In this document: one piece after another, positions 17,431 through 26,728 of the stretch
Layout: each line of letters starts with the position of its first letter
Numbering within the stretch: position 1 is the stretch's first letter
Assembly: GCF_022179805.1 (NCBI RefSeq)
Contig: NZ_BPUO01000008.1
Coordinates: forward strand, 248,001 to 312,000
Direction of reading: 5' to 3'
Length of the DNA: 64,000 nt
Source: Cupriavidus pauculus
Lineage (GTDB): Bacteria > Pseudomonadota > Gammaproteobacteria > Burkholderiales > Burkholderiaceae
Position numbers and translations under genes: made by a program
The notes under the pieces: generated by a model
What the model saw: the letters and a program-made list of their open reading frames with translations, nothing else
Told to the model about the DNA's origin: nothing
The model's database searches: none

Positions 17431-18701
17431 TCAACCGCCTCCGGCTCTCGCTGCTCGGCGCCGCGCTGCTGTCAAACCTGGCGGGCGCGGCCGTGATCGA
17501 CGTGCGGCCCGGCGAATCGATCCAGCATGCCATCGCGGCGGCACATGCAGGCGACGAGATCCGGATTGCGCGCGGCCGCTACGCAGAGAACCTGCGCGTC
17601 GACAAGCCACTGGTACTGCGCGGCATCGGGCGGCCTACGATCAGTGGCGGGCTGCGTGGCAACACGATTACCGTGACCGCCACCGACGTGACGCTCGATG
17701 GCCTAATCGTCAGCGATTCGGGCGACAGCCTGAAGCATCAGGAATCCGGCATCTACATCATGCCGGGCGCGCACCGCGCCATCGTCTCGGGCTGCGAACT
17801 CACCTACAACCTGTTCGGGCTCTGGATCGAGAAAGCCAACGACGTGCGCGTGACGGGCAACGTGATTACCGGCAAGCGCGACTACCAGTCGTCGCAGCGC
17901 GGCAATGGCATCCAGCTCTACAACACGCGCGGCGCGCGCATCGTCGACAACCAGATCAGCTTCGTGCGCGACGCGCTCTACGTCGATGTCTCGCACCACG
18001 CGGTGTTTCGTGGCAACCGGCTGCACCACAGCCGCTACGGCAGCCACTACATGAATTCGTACTACAACCTCTGGGAGGACAACGACAGCTACCGCAACCG
18101 GGGCGGGTTGGCGTTGATGGAGGTACGCGACCAGACCGTGCGCAACAACCGCACGTGGGGCAATGCCGACCACGGCATCATGCTGCGCACGGTGCAGGAC
18201 GCGGTGGTCGAGCACAACATCGTCGCCGACAACGCGCGCGGCTTCTTCATCTACGACGCCGAGTACATCACGCTGCGCGGCAACCTGGTGGTGGGCAACC
18301 GCGTGGGCGTGCACCTGTCGGCCGGCTCCACGCGCAACGTGGTTCAGCGCAACGACTTCATCGGCAACCGCGAGCAGGTGCGCTATGTAGGCGCCCGCGA
18401 CGAGCGCTGGGGCGACGCGCCCGGGCAGCCCGGCGGCAATAACTGGAGCAATTACCTGGGCTGGGACCGCAATGGCGACGGCATTGGCGACGTGCCTTAC
18501 GAGGCCAACGACGTGGTGGACCGCCTGACGTGGCAGCACCCTGCCGTCAAGCTGCTGTTCGCCAGCCCGGCTGTGCAGGCACTGCGCGTGGTGTCCCGGC
18601 AGTTTCCCGTCATGCGCGTACCGGGCGTGGTCGATGCCGCGCCGCGCATGACGCCCGATCACCCGCCCTCGTCATGGAGGCAGTGGCATGAAAAACCCTG
18701 A
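17427..18701 (+). CDS. nosD: NosD, periplasmic copper-site maturation protein
   Basis: Periplasmic right-handed beta-helix protein needed, with NosF and NosY, to assemble the CuZ site of NosZ. It has 424 residues, with a signal peptide (MINRLRLSLLGAALLSNLAGA). Carbohydrate-binding/CASH repeats follow, with recurrent GN-V and N-I/V turn motifs between roughly residues 75 and 320. The C-terminal WSNYLGWDRNGDGIGDVPY resembles the conserved NosD tail. It overlaps nosR by four bases and nosF by 14, so translation is coupled. Confidence 0.93.
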   Translation: MINRLRLSLLGAALLSNLAGAAVIDVRPGESIQHAIAAAHAGDEIRIARGRYAENLRVDKPLVLRGIGRPTISGGLRGNTITVTATDVTLDGLIVSDSGDSLKHQESGIYIMPGAHRAIVSGCELTYNLFGLWIEKANDVRVTGNVITGKRDYQSSQRGNGIQLYNTRGARIVDNQISFVRDALYVDVSHHAVFRGNRLHHSRYGSHYMNSYYNLWEDNDSYRNRGGLALMEVRDQTVRNNRTWGNADHGIMLRTVQDAVVEHNIVADNARGFFIYDAEYITLRGNLVVGNRVGVHLSAGSTRNVVQRNDFIGNREQVRYVGARDERWGDAPGQPGGNNWSNYLGWDRNGDGIGDVPYEANDVVDRLTWQHPAVKLLFASPAVQALRVVSRQFPVMRVPGVVDAAPRMTPDHPPSSWRQWHEKP

Positions 18702-19629
18702 AGCCCACCGCGATGCGGCCGCAACGGTAGTGCTGCGCGACGTGGCCCGGCACTACGGCACTGTACGCGCCGTCGACGGCGTGAGCCTGCAACTACACGC
18801 CGGCGAGATGTTCGGCCTGATCGGCCACAACGGCGCCGGCAAGAGCACGCTGTTCAAGATGATGCTGGGCCTGGTGCCCGCATCGCACGGCACGATCGAG
18901 ATCGACGGCGCCACCGTCGGCACCGCCGCTTTCCGTGCGGCGCGCCGCCGCATCGGCTACCTGCCGGAAAACCTCGTGCTCTACGACAACCTCGACGGAC
19001 TGGAGACGCTGCGCTTCTTCGCCCGGCTGAAGGGCGTGGACCCGCGCGACTGCCCCGCCCTGCTCGACCGCTTCGGACTGACGCACGCGGCGCGGCGCCC
19101 GGTGCGGGAGTACTCGAAAGGCATGCGCCAGCGGCTGGGCTTTGCGCAGGCGCTGCTGGGCGCGCCGCGCGTGCTGTTCCTGGATGAGCCCAGCAACGGC
19201 CTGGACCCGCTGGCGCTGCGCGACGTGCACGCGATCCTGCACGAGCAGCGGCAGGCGGGCGTCACCATCGTCATCACTTCGCACATCCTCAGCGAACTGC
19301 AGGAGCGCGTGGACCGTCTGGCGCTGCTGGTCAACGGCAAGGTGCAGGCGCTGGGTACGGTTGCCGCGCTGCGCGCGAGCCACAGCACGCCGCTGCGCAT
19401 CGACGTACGCATGGTGCCCGGCACACTGCCCGTGATCCTGCGCAGACTGGAGGCGCTTCCCGAGGTGGGCTTCGACGGCGCCGGGCTGGACTTGCGACTC
19501 GACTGTCCGCGCGAAGGCAAGATGGCGCTGATCAACCTGCTGGCCGATTGCATCGACGACCTGCGCGTCGTCGAGCCCACGCTGGAAGACGCGCTGTTTG
19601 GCACGGAGGCCCGCCATGCCGTGCATTGA
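18688..19629 (+). CDS. nosF: NosF, ABC transporter ATP-binding protein
   Basis: Cytoplasmic ATPase of the NosDFY complex, 313 residues. It has Walker A GHNGAGKST (residues 46-54), a signature region YSKGMRQRLGFAQ, Walker B VLFLDEPSNGLDP and H-loop ITSHILSE. GGAGG lies seven bases before the ATG, which is inside the nosD end. It drives the energy-dependent step in CuZ assembly; the transported sulfur or copper species is still debated for the family. It overlaps nosY by 14 bases. Confidence 0.93.
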   Translation: MKNPEAHRDAAATVVLRDVARHYGTVRAVDGVSLQLHAGEMFGLIGHNGAGKSTLFKMMLGLVPASHGTIEIDGATVGTAAFRAARRRIGYLPENLVLYDNLDGLETLRFFARLKGVDPRDCPALLDRFGLTHAARRPVREYSKGMRQRLGFAQALLGAPRVLFLDEPSNGLDPLALRDVHAILHEQRQAGVTIVITSHILSELQERVDRLALLVNGKVQALGTVAALRASHSTPLRIDVRMVPGTLPVILRRLEALPEVGFDGAGLDLRLDCPREGKMALINLLADCIDDLRVVEPTLEDALFGTEARHAVH

Positions 19630-20440
19630 ATGGCGCCAGATCGCCACAGTGGCGCACAAGGAATTCCGCGACCGGCTGCGCAATCGGTGGGTACTGGCCA
19701 TCGCGCTGGTCTTCGCGGCGTTCTCGCTGGTCATCGGCTACTTCGGCGGCGCGCAACAGGGCGAGATCGGCATGCGCTCGGCCGCATTCGTGGTGGCCAG
19801 CCTGGTCAGCCTGGCGATCTACCTGATTCCGATGATCGCGCTGCTGCTGGGATTCGACGCCATCGTCGGCGAGCGCGAGCGCGGGTCGCTGGACCTGCTG
19901 CTGTCGTACCCGGTCACGCACCTGGAGCTGCTGCTGGGCAAGTACCTGGGCCTGGCCGCGGCGCTGACGCTGTCGACGCTAGCCGGCTTTGCCACGGTGG
20001 GCGGGCTGCTGTTCGCGCGGTTCGGCCCAGACATGCTCGCGCAGTTCCTGCGCTTTGTCGGCAGCGCCGTGCTGCTGGGGCTGGCGTTCCTGAGCATCGC
20101 CGTCTTGCTGTCGGTGGTGGCGCGCGATCGGGCCCGCGCGTCGGGGCTGGCCATCGCGCTCTGGCTGTTTTTCGTGCTCGTCTTCGACCTGCTGCTGCTT
20201 GGCGTGCTGGTGGCCACCGGTGGCGGGCTTGGCGATGCGGCCGTGGCCGCGATGCTGCTGCTGAACCCGGCCGACCTGTTCCGCATCGTCAACGTGTTTT
20301 CGCTGGACGCCGTACGCGACCTGTACGGTCTGTCCAGCGTGGTACCGGCCGCGCTGGCCAACCCTTGGGCACTTGCCGGCGCCATGCTGGCGTGGATCGC
20401 CGCGCCACTGCTGCTTGCCATCTGGAGATTCCGCGCATGA
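19616..20440 (+). CDS. nosY: NosY, ABC transporter permease
   Basis: Integral membrane partner of NosF, 274 residues with about six transmembrane segments (for example FAAFSLVIGYFG, YLIPMIALLLGF, LWLFFVLVFDLLLLGVL). The coupling-helix region FDAIVGERERGSLDLLLS is typical of ABC-2 permeases. The start at 19616 has GGAGG six bases upstream; a GTG 18 bases earlier is less likely. Its stop overlaps the nosL start (ATGA). Confidence 0.92.
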   Translation: MPCIEWRQIATVAHKEFRDRLRNRWVLAIALVFAAFSLVIGYFGGAQQGEIGMRSAAFVVASLVSLAIYLIPMIALLLGFDAIVGERERGSLDLLLSYPVTHLELLLGKYLGLAAALTLSTLAGFATVGGLLFARFGPDMLAQFLRFVGSAVLLGLAFLSIAVLLSVVARDRARASGLAIALWLFFVLVFDLLLLGVLVATGGGLGDAAVAAMLLLNPADLFRIVNVFSLDAVRDLYGLSSVVPAALANPWALAGAMLAWIAAPLLLAIWRFRA

Positions 20441-20973
20441 CCTCGATCCGATCAGCCCGTCGCCAGTTGCTTGGCGGACTGGCCCTTCTTCCACTGCACG
20501 GTCTGCTGACCGCGTGCTCGCCCAAGGCGTCGGTTGCGATCTCTCCCGCTGCATTCGATGCGGCCACCACGTGCGACCTGGACGGCATGCTGCTGGCCGA
20601 CTACCCCGGCCCGAAGGCGCAGATCTTCTTCGGCGAGCAAACGCGCCCCGTCTGGTACTGCGACACCGTGGAGATGTTCAGCACGCTGTTGCGGCCCGAG
20701 CAGGTTCGCAAGGTCACCGCCGTGTTCACGCAGGACATGGAACTGGCCGACTGGGAGCAGCCGCGCGGGCACTGGTTCGACGCCCGGACCGGCTTCTATG
20801 TGGTGGGCAACGCGCGCCGTGGGTCGATGGGCCCCACTATCGCCGGGTTCCGCAAGGAAGACGCGGCGCGCCGGTTTTGCGACGCCCATGGCGGCAAGGT
20901 GCTGCGCTTTGCCGAGGTGACGGCCGACATGGTGGACCTGAGCGGCGGCGCCATGCACGACCATCGCATGTGA
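20437..20973 (+). CDS. nosL: NosL, outer-membrane copper chaperone lipoprotein
   Basis: Copper(I)-binding lipoprotein that delivers copper to the NosZ maturation machinery, 178 residues. A lipobox LLTAC places the lipidated cysteine at residue 27. The mature part has the NosL features TCDLDGM and WYCDTVEMF, and a late GGKVLRF segment. The CDLDGM form replaces the CxxCGM seen in some NosL proteins, so the first copper site has one cysteine. It overlaps the nosY end and is the last gene of the operon. No clear terminator follows. Confidence 0.9.
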   Translation: MTSIRSARRQLLGGLALLPLHGLLTACSPKASVAISPAAFDAATTCDLDGMLLADYPGPKAQIFFGEQTRPVWYCDTVEMFSTLLRPEQVRKVTAVFTQDMELADWEQPRGHWFDARTGFYVVGNARRGSMGPTIAGFRKEDAARRFCDAHGGKVLRFAEVTADMVDLSGGAMHDHRM

Positions 20974-21073
20974 GGCTTGCCTCATCGACGGGTGCATGCA
21001 ACGTCACCACAGTCCTGGCGGTTCGTCGAACACTCGCTCATTTGTCGATTTTTGCATTTTAATTTGATTCGCA

Positions 21074-21087
21074 GAAAGAAATCTTTC
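21074..21087. promoter_or_regulatory. GAAAGA-AA-TCTTTC inverted repeat upstream of autotransporter
   Basis: Six-base perfect arms with a two-base centre lie in an AT-rich patch about 70 bases before the autotransporter start. It may be an operator; no regulator is linked to it. Confidence 0.25.
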
Positions 21088-21154
21088 AGTAACGGTCTCT
21101 GCCGCCGCACCCAACAATGAAACCCCGGGATTCGACAAGAACAAGGGGCACGCC

Positions 21155-24100
21155 ATGGCTGGCTGGCGCACGACTGAGCACCGGAGACCCACACACAGGC
21201 ACACGCCACCGCCCGGGATACGCGTGCGCGGTATCTGCCTAGGAACGGCTGCGGCGGTCGGGCTCGGTGGCGTCCAGACTTCGCCCGCGGTCGCACAGGT
21301 GACGAATCGCTGCGGCACCGACATCTCCAGCACATTCCCAGGCGGTCTGATCTGCACCCCGGCCACCGGCACGCCGGCGGACATCGGTGTATCGGCCGGC
21401 TCTGTATTTGGCTCCCTGGCCGGGTCCAGCATCCGTGCGACCGCGCGCGAGGCCAACGTATCGGTGACCGTGAACGAATCGACGATCACGAACAACTCGG
21501 CCACCGCCAATGCCAGCGCCGTGCAGACCCAGGTGCTCGGTGGACTTGGCGATTCCACGGTTACGTTCGACGGCGGCACGACCAACGTCACGCTCGGCGG
21601 CGTCAATGCGCTCGATGGCGCGTCGGCCACCAACAACACGCTCGGCGCCGCCACAATCACGGTCACGGCCGGCACCACGCTCAACATCACGAACGGGGTC
21701 AATGGCAACGAGCATGAAGGGCTGGACGCCAACGCCACAGGTGGGGGCGCGGCCAACGTGTTCCACAAGGGTGCCGGCGAGATTTCCGTGGTGGGCGGCA
21801 ATGGCATGTGGGCCAAGACCACCGGCGCAGGTGCCGCCACCGTGGAGGTGGCGCAAGGTGTCTCCATCGTCGTCGACAACACGAATGGCGTGGAAGACCC
21901 CAGTGATCCGGGCCCCGAGGCTGGCCGCGCGAACCACGCCGGCGTGCGCGAAGAATACGGGCAGTGGCAGCGTCACGATCACCAACGGCGCGAACGTCCG
22001 CGCAATCGAGGAGAACGCGTTCGGCATCCTGGCCGAAGCGGTGACCGGGCCGATCTCCATCGCGAACACCGGCACCATCTCCACGAACGGCACGGCCGGC
22101 AGCGGCATCCGGGCCAGCAGTACTGGCGGCGCGGTTACCATCGTCAACAGCGGCGGCGTGACTACCACGGGCATACAGGGACACGGCATCTATGCCATGG
22201 GCGGCCTGGCGGGCGGCGATGTGCAGATCGTCAACAACTGCACGCTGACCGTGGGCAGCGCCACCAATGCCGGCGCGGCCGAGGGCTCGCGCGGCATCTA
22301 TGTGATTGCCCGGGGCACGGGCAACGCCCAGGTCATCGGCACGGGCGACATCAACGTGATTGGCGCGCTGAGCACGGGCCGGGCGTACGGCATCATCATG
22401 TCGGCCGAGAACGGTACGGCGGTCGTGGACTACAGCGGCGCCATCTCGGCGTCTGGCGACGGTTCGGGAGCCATCCGGGCCCATTCGAATACGAACGCGG
22501 TGTCGGTCAACTACAGCGGTACCCGCCTCGAAACCTTCAATGCCAATGCCAAGGGCATCTACGCCACCAACAACTCGGCCACCGCGCCGGTGTCGATCAG
22601 CGCGGGCGGCACGATCATCACCCATGCCAACAATGGTGGCAGCGACGGTTCGGCGGGCGGATCGTTCGGCCTGCAGGCCACCACGCTGGGCAGCCTGGTC
22701 AGCATCACCTACACGGGGCCACTGATCGACGTGAACGGATCGGGCGCCGTCATCGTGGCCGGCTCAGCGTTCGGCGGCGGTACCGGCACGGGCACGGTCA
22801 CCATCTCGAATGCGGGCGCGCTGCTGGCGCGCGGCAACAACCAGCGCGGCCTGTGGAGCTACTCGGCCACGGATGCGCACCAGATCGTCAACACGGGATC
22901 GATCCAGACGCTGGGCAGTACGAACTCGCAAGGCATTGTGGCGCAGGGTACCGGCGCCGCGACGGTTTCGGTCGCCGGCAACGGCACCATCCAGACCATC
23001 GGCAACAATTCGTCGGGCATCGAGGCCACCACGCAAAGCAACGTCGACGTGGGCAGCAGCCAGCCGATCTCCGCCGGGTGGGGCACTAGCGCCGCCATCC
23101 TTGTGGGAGGCCCGGCCCAGTCGGTGACGAACAGCGGGAGCCTCTCCGCACTGAGCGACATCGCCGTGCAGGCCGACTCGGGCGCGGCCGGCAGCCTTAT
23201 CTTACGGAACACGGGCCAGATGACCGGCATCGTGACCGCCGCGACATCGTCCACGCAACTGACGAACAGCGGCCAGTGGACCCTGCGCAGGTTCCAGGAC
23301 AGCACGGGATCGGGCCAGCGCGACGCCTGGCAAGTGGCCATCGCCAACCCGGGCACCAGCCAGGCCAACATCATCGACAACAGCGGCACGTTGCTGCTTG
23401 CACCGCAGCCCGGCAGCAGCGCGACGATTCGCGCGCCGGCGGATGCCATCGTCAGCTTCGACACCACGGGCGCCTACCTGCCACTCGGCCAGGCCGCAAA
23501 CACCCCCCACGCAGGGTGGCGCCGTGCAAGGCCAATTGCTGTGTGTGAAGACGTTCACAAACAACGGCATCGTCGACGTTGCTGGCGGCGGCACCGCTGT
23601 CGGTAATGTGCTGCTGATTACGGGCGGACAGACGGCCGGCGCCAACGGCGGCGGCACCTTTGTCTCCAACGGAGGGCCACTCAAGCTCAATGCCGTGCTG
23701 AATGAAGGCGGCGCTAACAGCCGACATGCTCGTCGTGGACGCCAGGTCCACCGGGGCGCGCGGCGCCACCCGCATTGCCGTGAACAACGTGGGCGGCGAC
23801 GGCGCGCTGACGCAGGGCTCGGGCATCGCCGTGGTGGCACTCACGAATCCATCGCCCTCCGCCAGCGACCCCAACGCGTTCGCGCTGAACGGCCGCGCGG
23901 TGGCCGGCGTCTACGAGTATGGGTTGTTCCGGGGCGACCAGAACGGCGCGAATCCCGACGTCTGGTACCTGCGCTCCGAACGCGGGGCCGCACCCACCCC
24001 AAACCCGCAGGCACTGTACCGGCCCGAAGTGGCCGCCTATCTGGCCAACCAGAGGCTTGCCGGCCAGATGTTCGTGCACAGCCTGCACGACCGGCTGGGC

Positions 24101-24973
24101 GAACCGCAGTATGTGGAAACGCAAGGCTTCACCAAGCCCGACGACAAGCCACGGGCCGGCTGGCTGCGCGTGGTCGGCAACTGGCAAGGCAGTCGCAGCA
24201 AGGATGGCATCAACAAGACCAGTACCGACGCCTTTCTGCTGCATGGCGGCCTCGAGATCGCCAAATGGCAGGTGGGTTCGGAAACGGATCGCGCGCACGC
24301 GGGCCTGATGGCCAGCTATGGCAACGCAAGCACCTCCGCCGACGCCGCCGGCAACGTGTTCCACGCGAAGGGCAAGGTCGAAGGCTGGAGCGTGGGCGCC
24401 TATGGCACGTGGTACCAGAATGACGAGAACCGGCTGGGCACCTACGTCGATACGTGGTTCCAGTACGGCTGGTTCACCAACCGCGTGGAGGGCGACCTGC
24501 TGCCCGCCGTGAAGTACAACGCCCAGGGACTGGGGCTGTCAGGCGAGGTCGGCTACGCGCTGCCGCTGCGCGATGGCTGGGTGGCGGAGCCGCAGGCGCA
24601 ACTGATCTACGTGGACTACAACGAGGACGACATCACCGAGCCCAACGGCACGCGCGTGCGCGGCACCGACAGCTCCGGCATCATCACCCGGCTGGGCATC
24701 CGCACCCATCGCACCTACGAGCGCACCGACGGCCGCAAGTACCAGCCCTACGTGACCGTGAACTGGTGGTACAGCGACACCGACAGCAGCATCTCGTTCA
24801 ACCAGGTGCCGGTGGGCACGCTCTATCCGCACAATCGCCTGGAGCTGAAGCTCGGGTTGAACGCCGACCTCGGCAAGGGCTTCACGGCCTGGACCAACGT
24901 GTCGGGATCCTGGGGGCAGCAGAGCTACTACCAGTACGCGGTGCGGGTGGGGCTCAAGTACGCATGGAAGTAA
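21155..24973 (+). pseudogene. Autotransporter (type V secretion) broken by three frameshifts
   Basis: The gene encodes, across three reading frames, a large autotransporter of about 1270 residues. It starts with a signal region ending TSPAVAQ, followed by a long Gly/Ser/Thr/Asn-rich passenger with many beta-helix repeats (GAVTIVNSG, GTGTVTISNAG, GTIQTIGNNSSGI). The C-terminal beta-barrel domain is about 270 residues and ends YAVRVGLKYAWK. Reading passes to a new frame near 21945-21955 (in GTGCGCGAAG), near 23502-23510 (in a run of six C) and near 23700-23725. All three shifts are in the same sense, so the barrel returns to the initial frame. The ATG at 21155 has AAGGGG seven bases upstream. 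Either the gene is inactive or the sequence has three errors; both halves otherwise look well conserved. The host-surface or aggregation role cannot be told. Confidence 0.75.
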
Positions 24974-26450
24974 GCCCCGCGCCAGCACCCCTGAGATTGA
25001 AGCGATCCACCACCGCGTTCAGTCGCACCGCCTGGCTCTTGAGGCTTTCGGCTGCCGCCGCGCTCTCTTCCACCAGCGCAGCGTTCTGCCGGGTCGTATC
25101 GTCGATATGGGCCACCGCTTCGCCCACATGCCCGACGCCCTGCGCCTGCTGATCGGTGGAGCTTGAAATCTTCCGGATCAGTTCGCTGACGCGACGCGCC
25201 TTGCTCACGATATGCGTCATTCCGCCATGCGCGGCGGCTACCTGCTGCCTGCCCTGCTCCACGCACGCGCTGCTTTCGCCGATCAGCTCGCGAATCTGGC
25301 GCGCCGCCGTCGACGTGCGATGGGCCAACTGCTGGACTTCGGTGGCCACCACCGAGAACCCACGGCCGGCTTCCCCCGACCTGGCGGCCTCCACCGATGC
25401 GTTCAGCGACAGAATATGGGTCTGCAGCGCGATGCTGTCGATCAGGCTCGTGATCTCCGCGATCCGGTCGGCCGAGGCCGAGATGCCGTCCATCGTCTGT
25501 ACCACGCGCCCGACCGCTTCGCCACCTTCGGTCACCGCGTCCGATGTTTCGCCCGCCAGTGCATTCGCTTCGCCGGCCGTTTGCGCGGCATTCTGCACGG
25601 CGGCGTGAATCTGCTGCATCGATAAAGCGGTCTGCTGGACGTCCCACGCCTGGCGCTCGGTGCGCTCGCTCAGATCGATACTGCCGCTGGCGATTTCCGA
25701 CGCGGCATCCTCAACCGCCATGGCGGCCGTGCGCACTTCCGACATCGCCCCCGCCATCCGCGTGATGGCCGCCTGCAATGCCACTGCCGTCGGGACGCTG
25801 ACCGCAACGTGCGTCACATCGAGGCAAATCCGCTCGCCGCTATCCACCTGCGCCACCAGCGCCGACAACTCCGCGCCTTCCACGGCAGCCCGCCGCAACT
25901 GCAACGCCAGCACTATTTCGATACCGGTCTGCACGACCACGTACACGGCATGCAGCAGCACGCGCGCAAAGTCGGCCGAGGAAGTGCAGTAGAACGGAAA
26001 ATTCCACGCTTGCAGGCGATCGAACAGGATATGGTGAACCGCGAACAGCGCTGCGGTAAACACCAGCGGACGCCAGTCGCGATACACGAGCAGCAGCCCC
26101 AGCAGCACGAAAACGCCAAAGTGGAATTCCGTCGTGCCGTGCGACAACTGGATATGCAGTACGACCATGCCCACGTTTGCCGCAGTCAGCACAGCCCCAC
26201 TCAGCCGCGTGCCGCGCGCCACGGCGAATACCCCGGCGCCGGCTGCCACCAGCCCCACGGCAACCGTCAGCGCCAGTGTCAGCGTGTAGTAGTGCAGGCC
26301 GATGGCGACAGCCGCCGCTGCCGAGCACAGCATCGTCAGCAACATCGCCATGTCGGCCCAGCGGGCAATATCGCTCAAGGCGGCCTGTCTGGATGTCAGC
26401 GGTTTGCCCGCCGCATTGGCTCCGGCAGACGGAGCGCGATCTTGCAACAT
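24954..26450 (-). CDS. Methyl-accepting chemotaxis protein with His-rich membrane sensor
   Basis: Chemoreceptor of 498 residues. The N-terminal 185 residues form about six membrane helices with conserved-looking polar residues: H99, H104, E108 and H110 in LHIQLSHGTTEFHF, H139-H140 in VHHILF, and H167. No periplasmic ligand domain or HAMP domain is evident. The cytoplasmic signalling domain has a diverged hairpin tip (SIALQTHILSLNASVEAARSG) with H where N is usual. GAAGGA lies seven bases before the ATG. It overlaps the end of the convergent autotransporter by 20 bases. The sensor probably reads a membrane-soluble, redox or metal/heme-linked signal, but that is inference. Confidence 0.88.
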   Translation of the reverse strand: MLQDRAPSAGANAAGKPLTSRQAALSDIARWADMAMLLTMLCSAAAAVAIGLHYYTLTLALTVAVGLVAAGAGVFAVARGTRLSGAVLTAANVGMVVLHIQLSHGTTEFHFGVFVLLGLLLVYRDWRPLVFTAALFAVHHILFDRLQAWNFPFYCTSSADFARVLLHAVYVVVQTGIEIVLALQLRRAAVEGAELSALVAQVDSGERICLDVTHVAVSVPTAVALQAAITRMAGAMSEVRTAAMAVEDAASEIASGSIDLSERTERQAWDVQQTALSMQQIHAAVQNAAQTAGEANALAGETSDAVTEGGEAVGRVVQTMDGISASADRIAEITSLIDSIALQTHILSLNASVEAARSGEAGRGFSVVATEVQQLAHRTSTAARQIRELIGESSACVEQGRQQVAAAHGGMTHIVSKARRVSELIRKISSSTDQQAQGVGHVGEAVAHIDDTTRQNAALVEESAAAAESLKSQAVRLNAVVDRFNLRGAGAGLTSMRT

Positions 26451-26588
26451 GTTTAGTTCCTTCGATATTCAGCCGCGTGCACGACACGCAAGGCACCGGC
26501 ACGCACTGAATACTTAACGGGAACGAAACCCTAAGCTTGAGGAGTCAACATCGATGCTTGGCGGCCAAGTACCGCCCCGGCAAAAAAG

Positions 26589-26617
26589 AAGGGGTTACGG
26601 CATAACCGTAACCCCTT
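26589..26617. terminator. Bidirectional Rho-independent terminator after the tRNA gene
   Basis: A 12-base perfect stem (AAGGGGTTACGG with CCGTAACCCCTT) and a five-base loop, flanked by A-rich and T-rich tracts on both sides. It lies just downstream of the minus-strand tRNA. Confidence 0.85.
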
Positions 26618-26633
26618 TTTCTACAACGCAAGT

Positions 26634-26712
<79 letters not shown>

Positions 26713-26728
26713 TTAGAAGGCGTGATAC

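Noticed and set aside
26460..26580. Possible sigma-28 (flagellar) promoter before the chemoreceptor
   Set aside because: A TTAA and a GCCG are 13 bases apart with poor flanks, which is not close enough to the consensus spacing.
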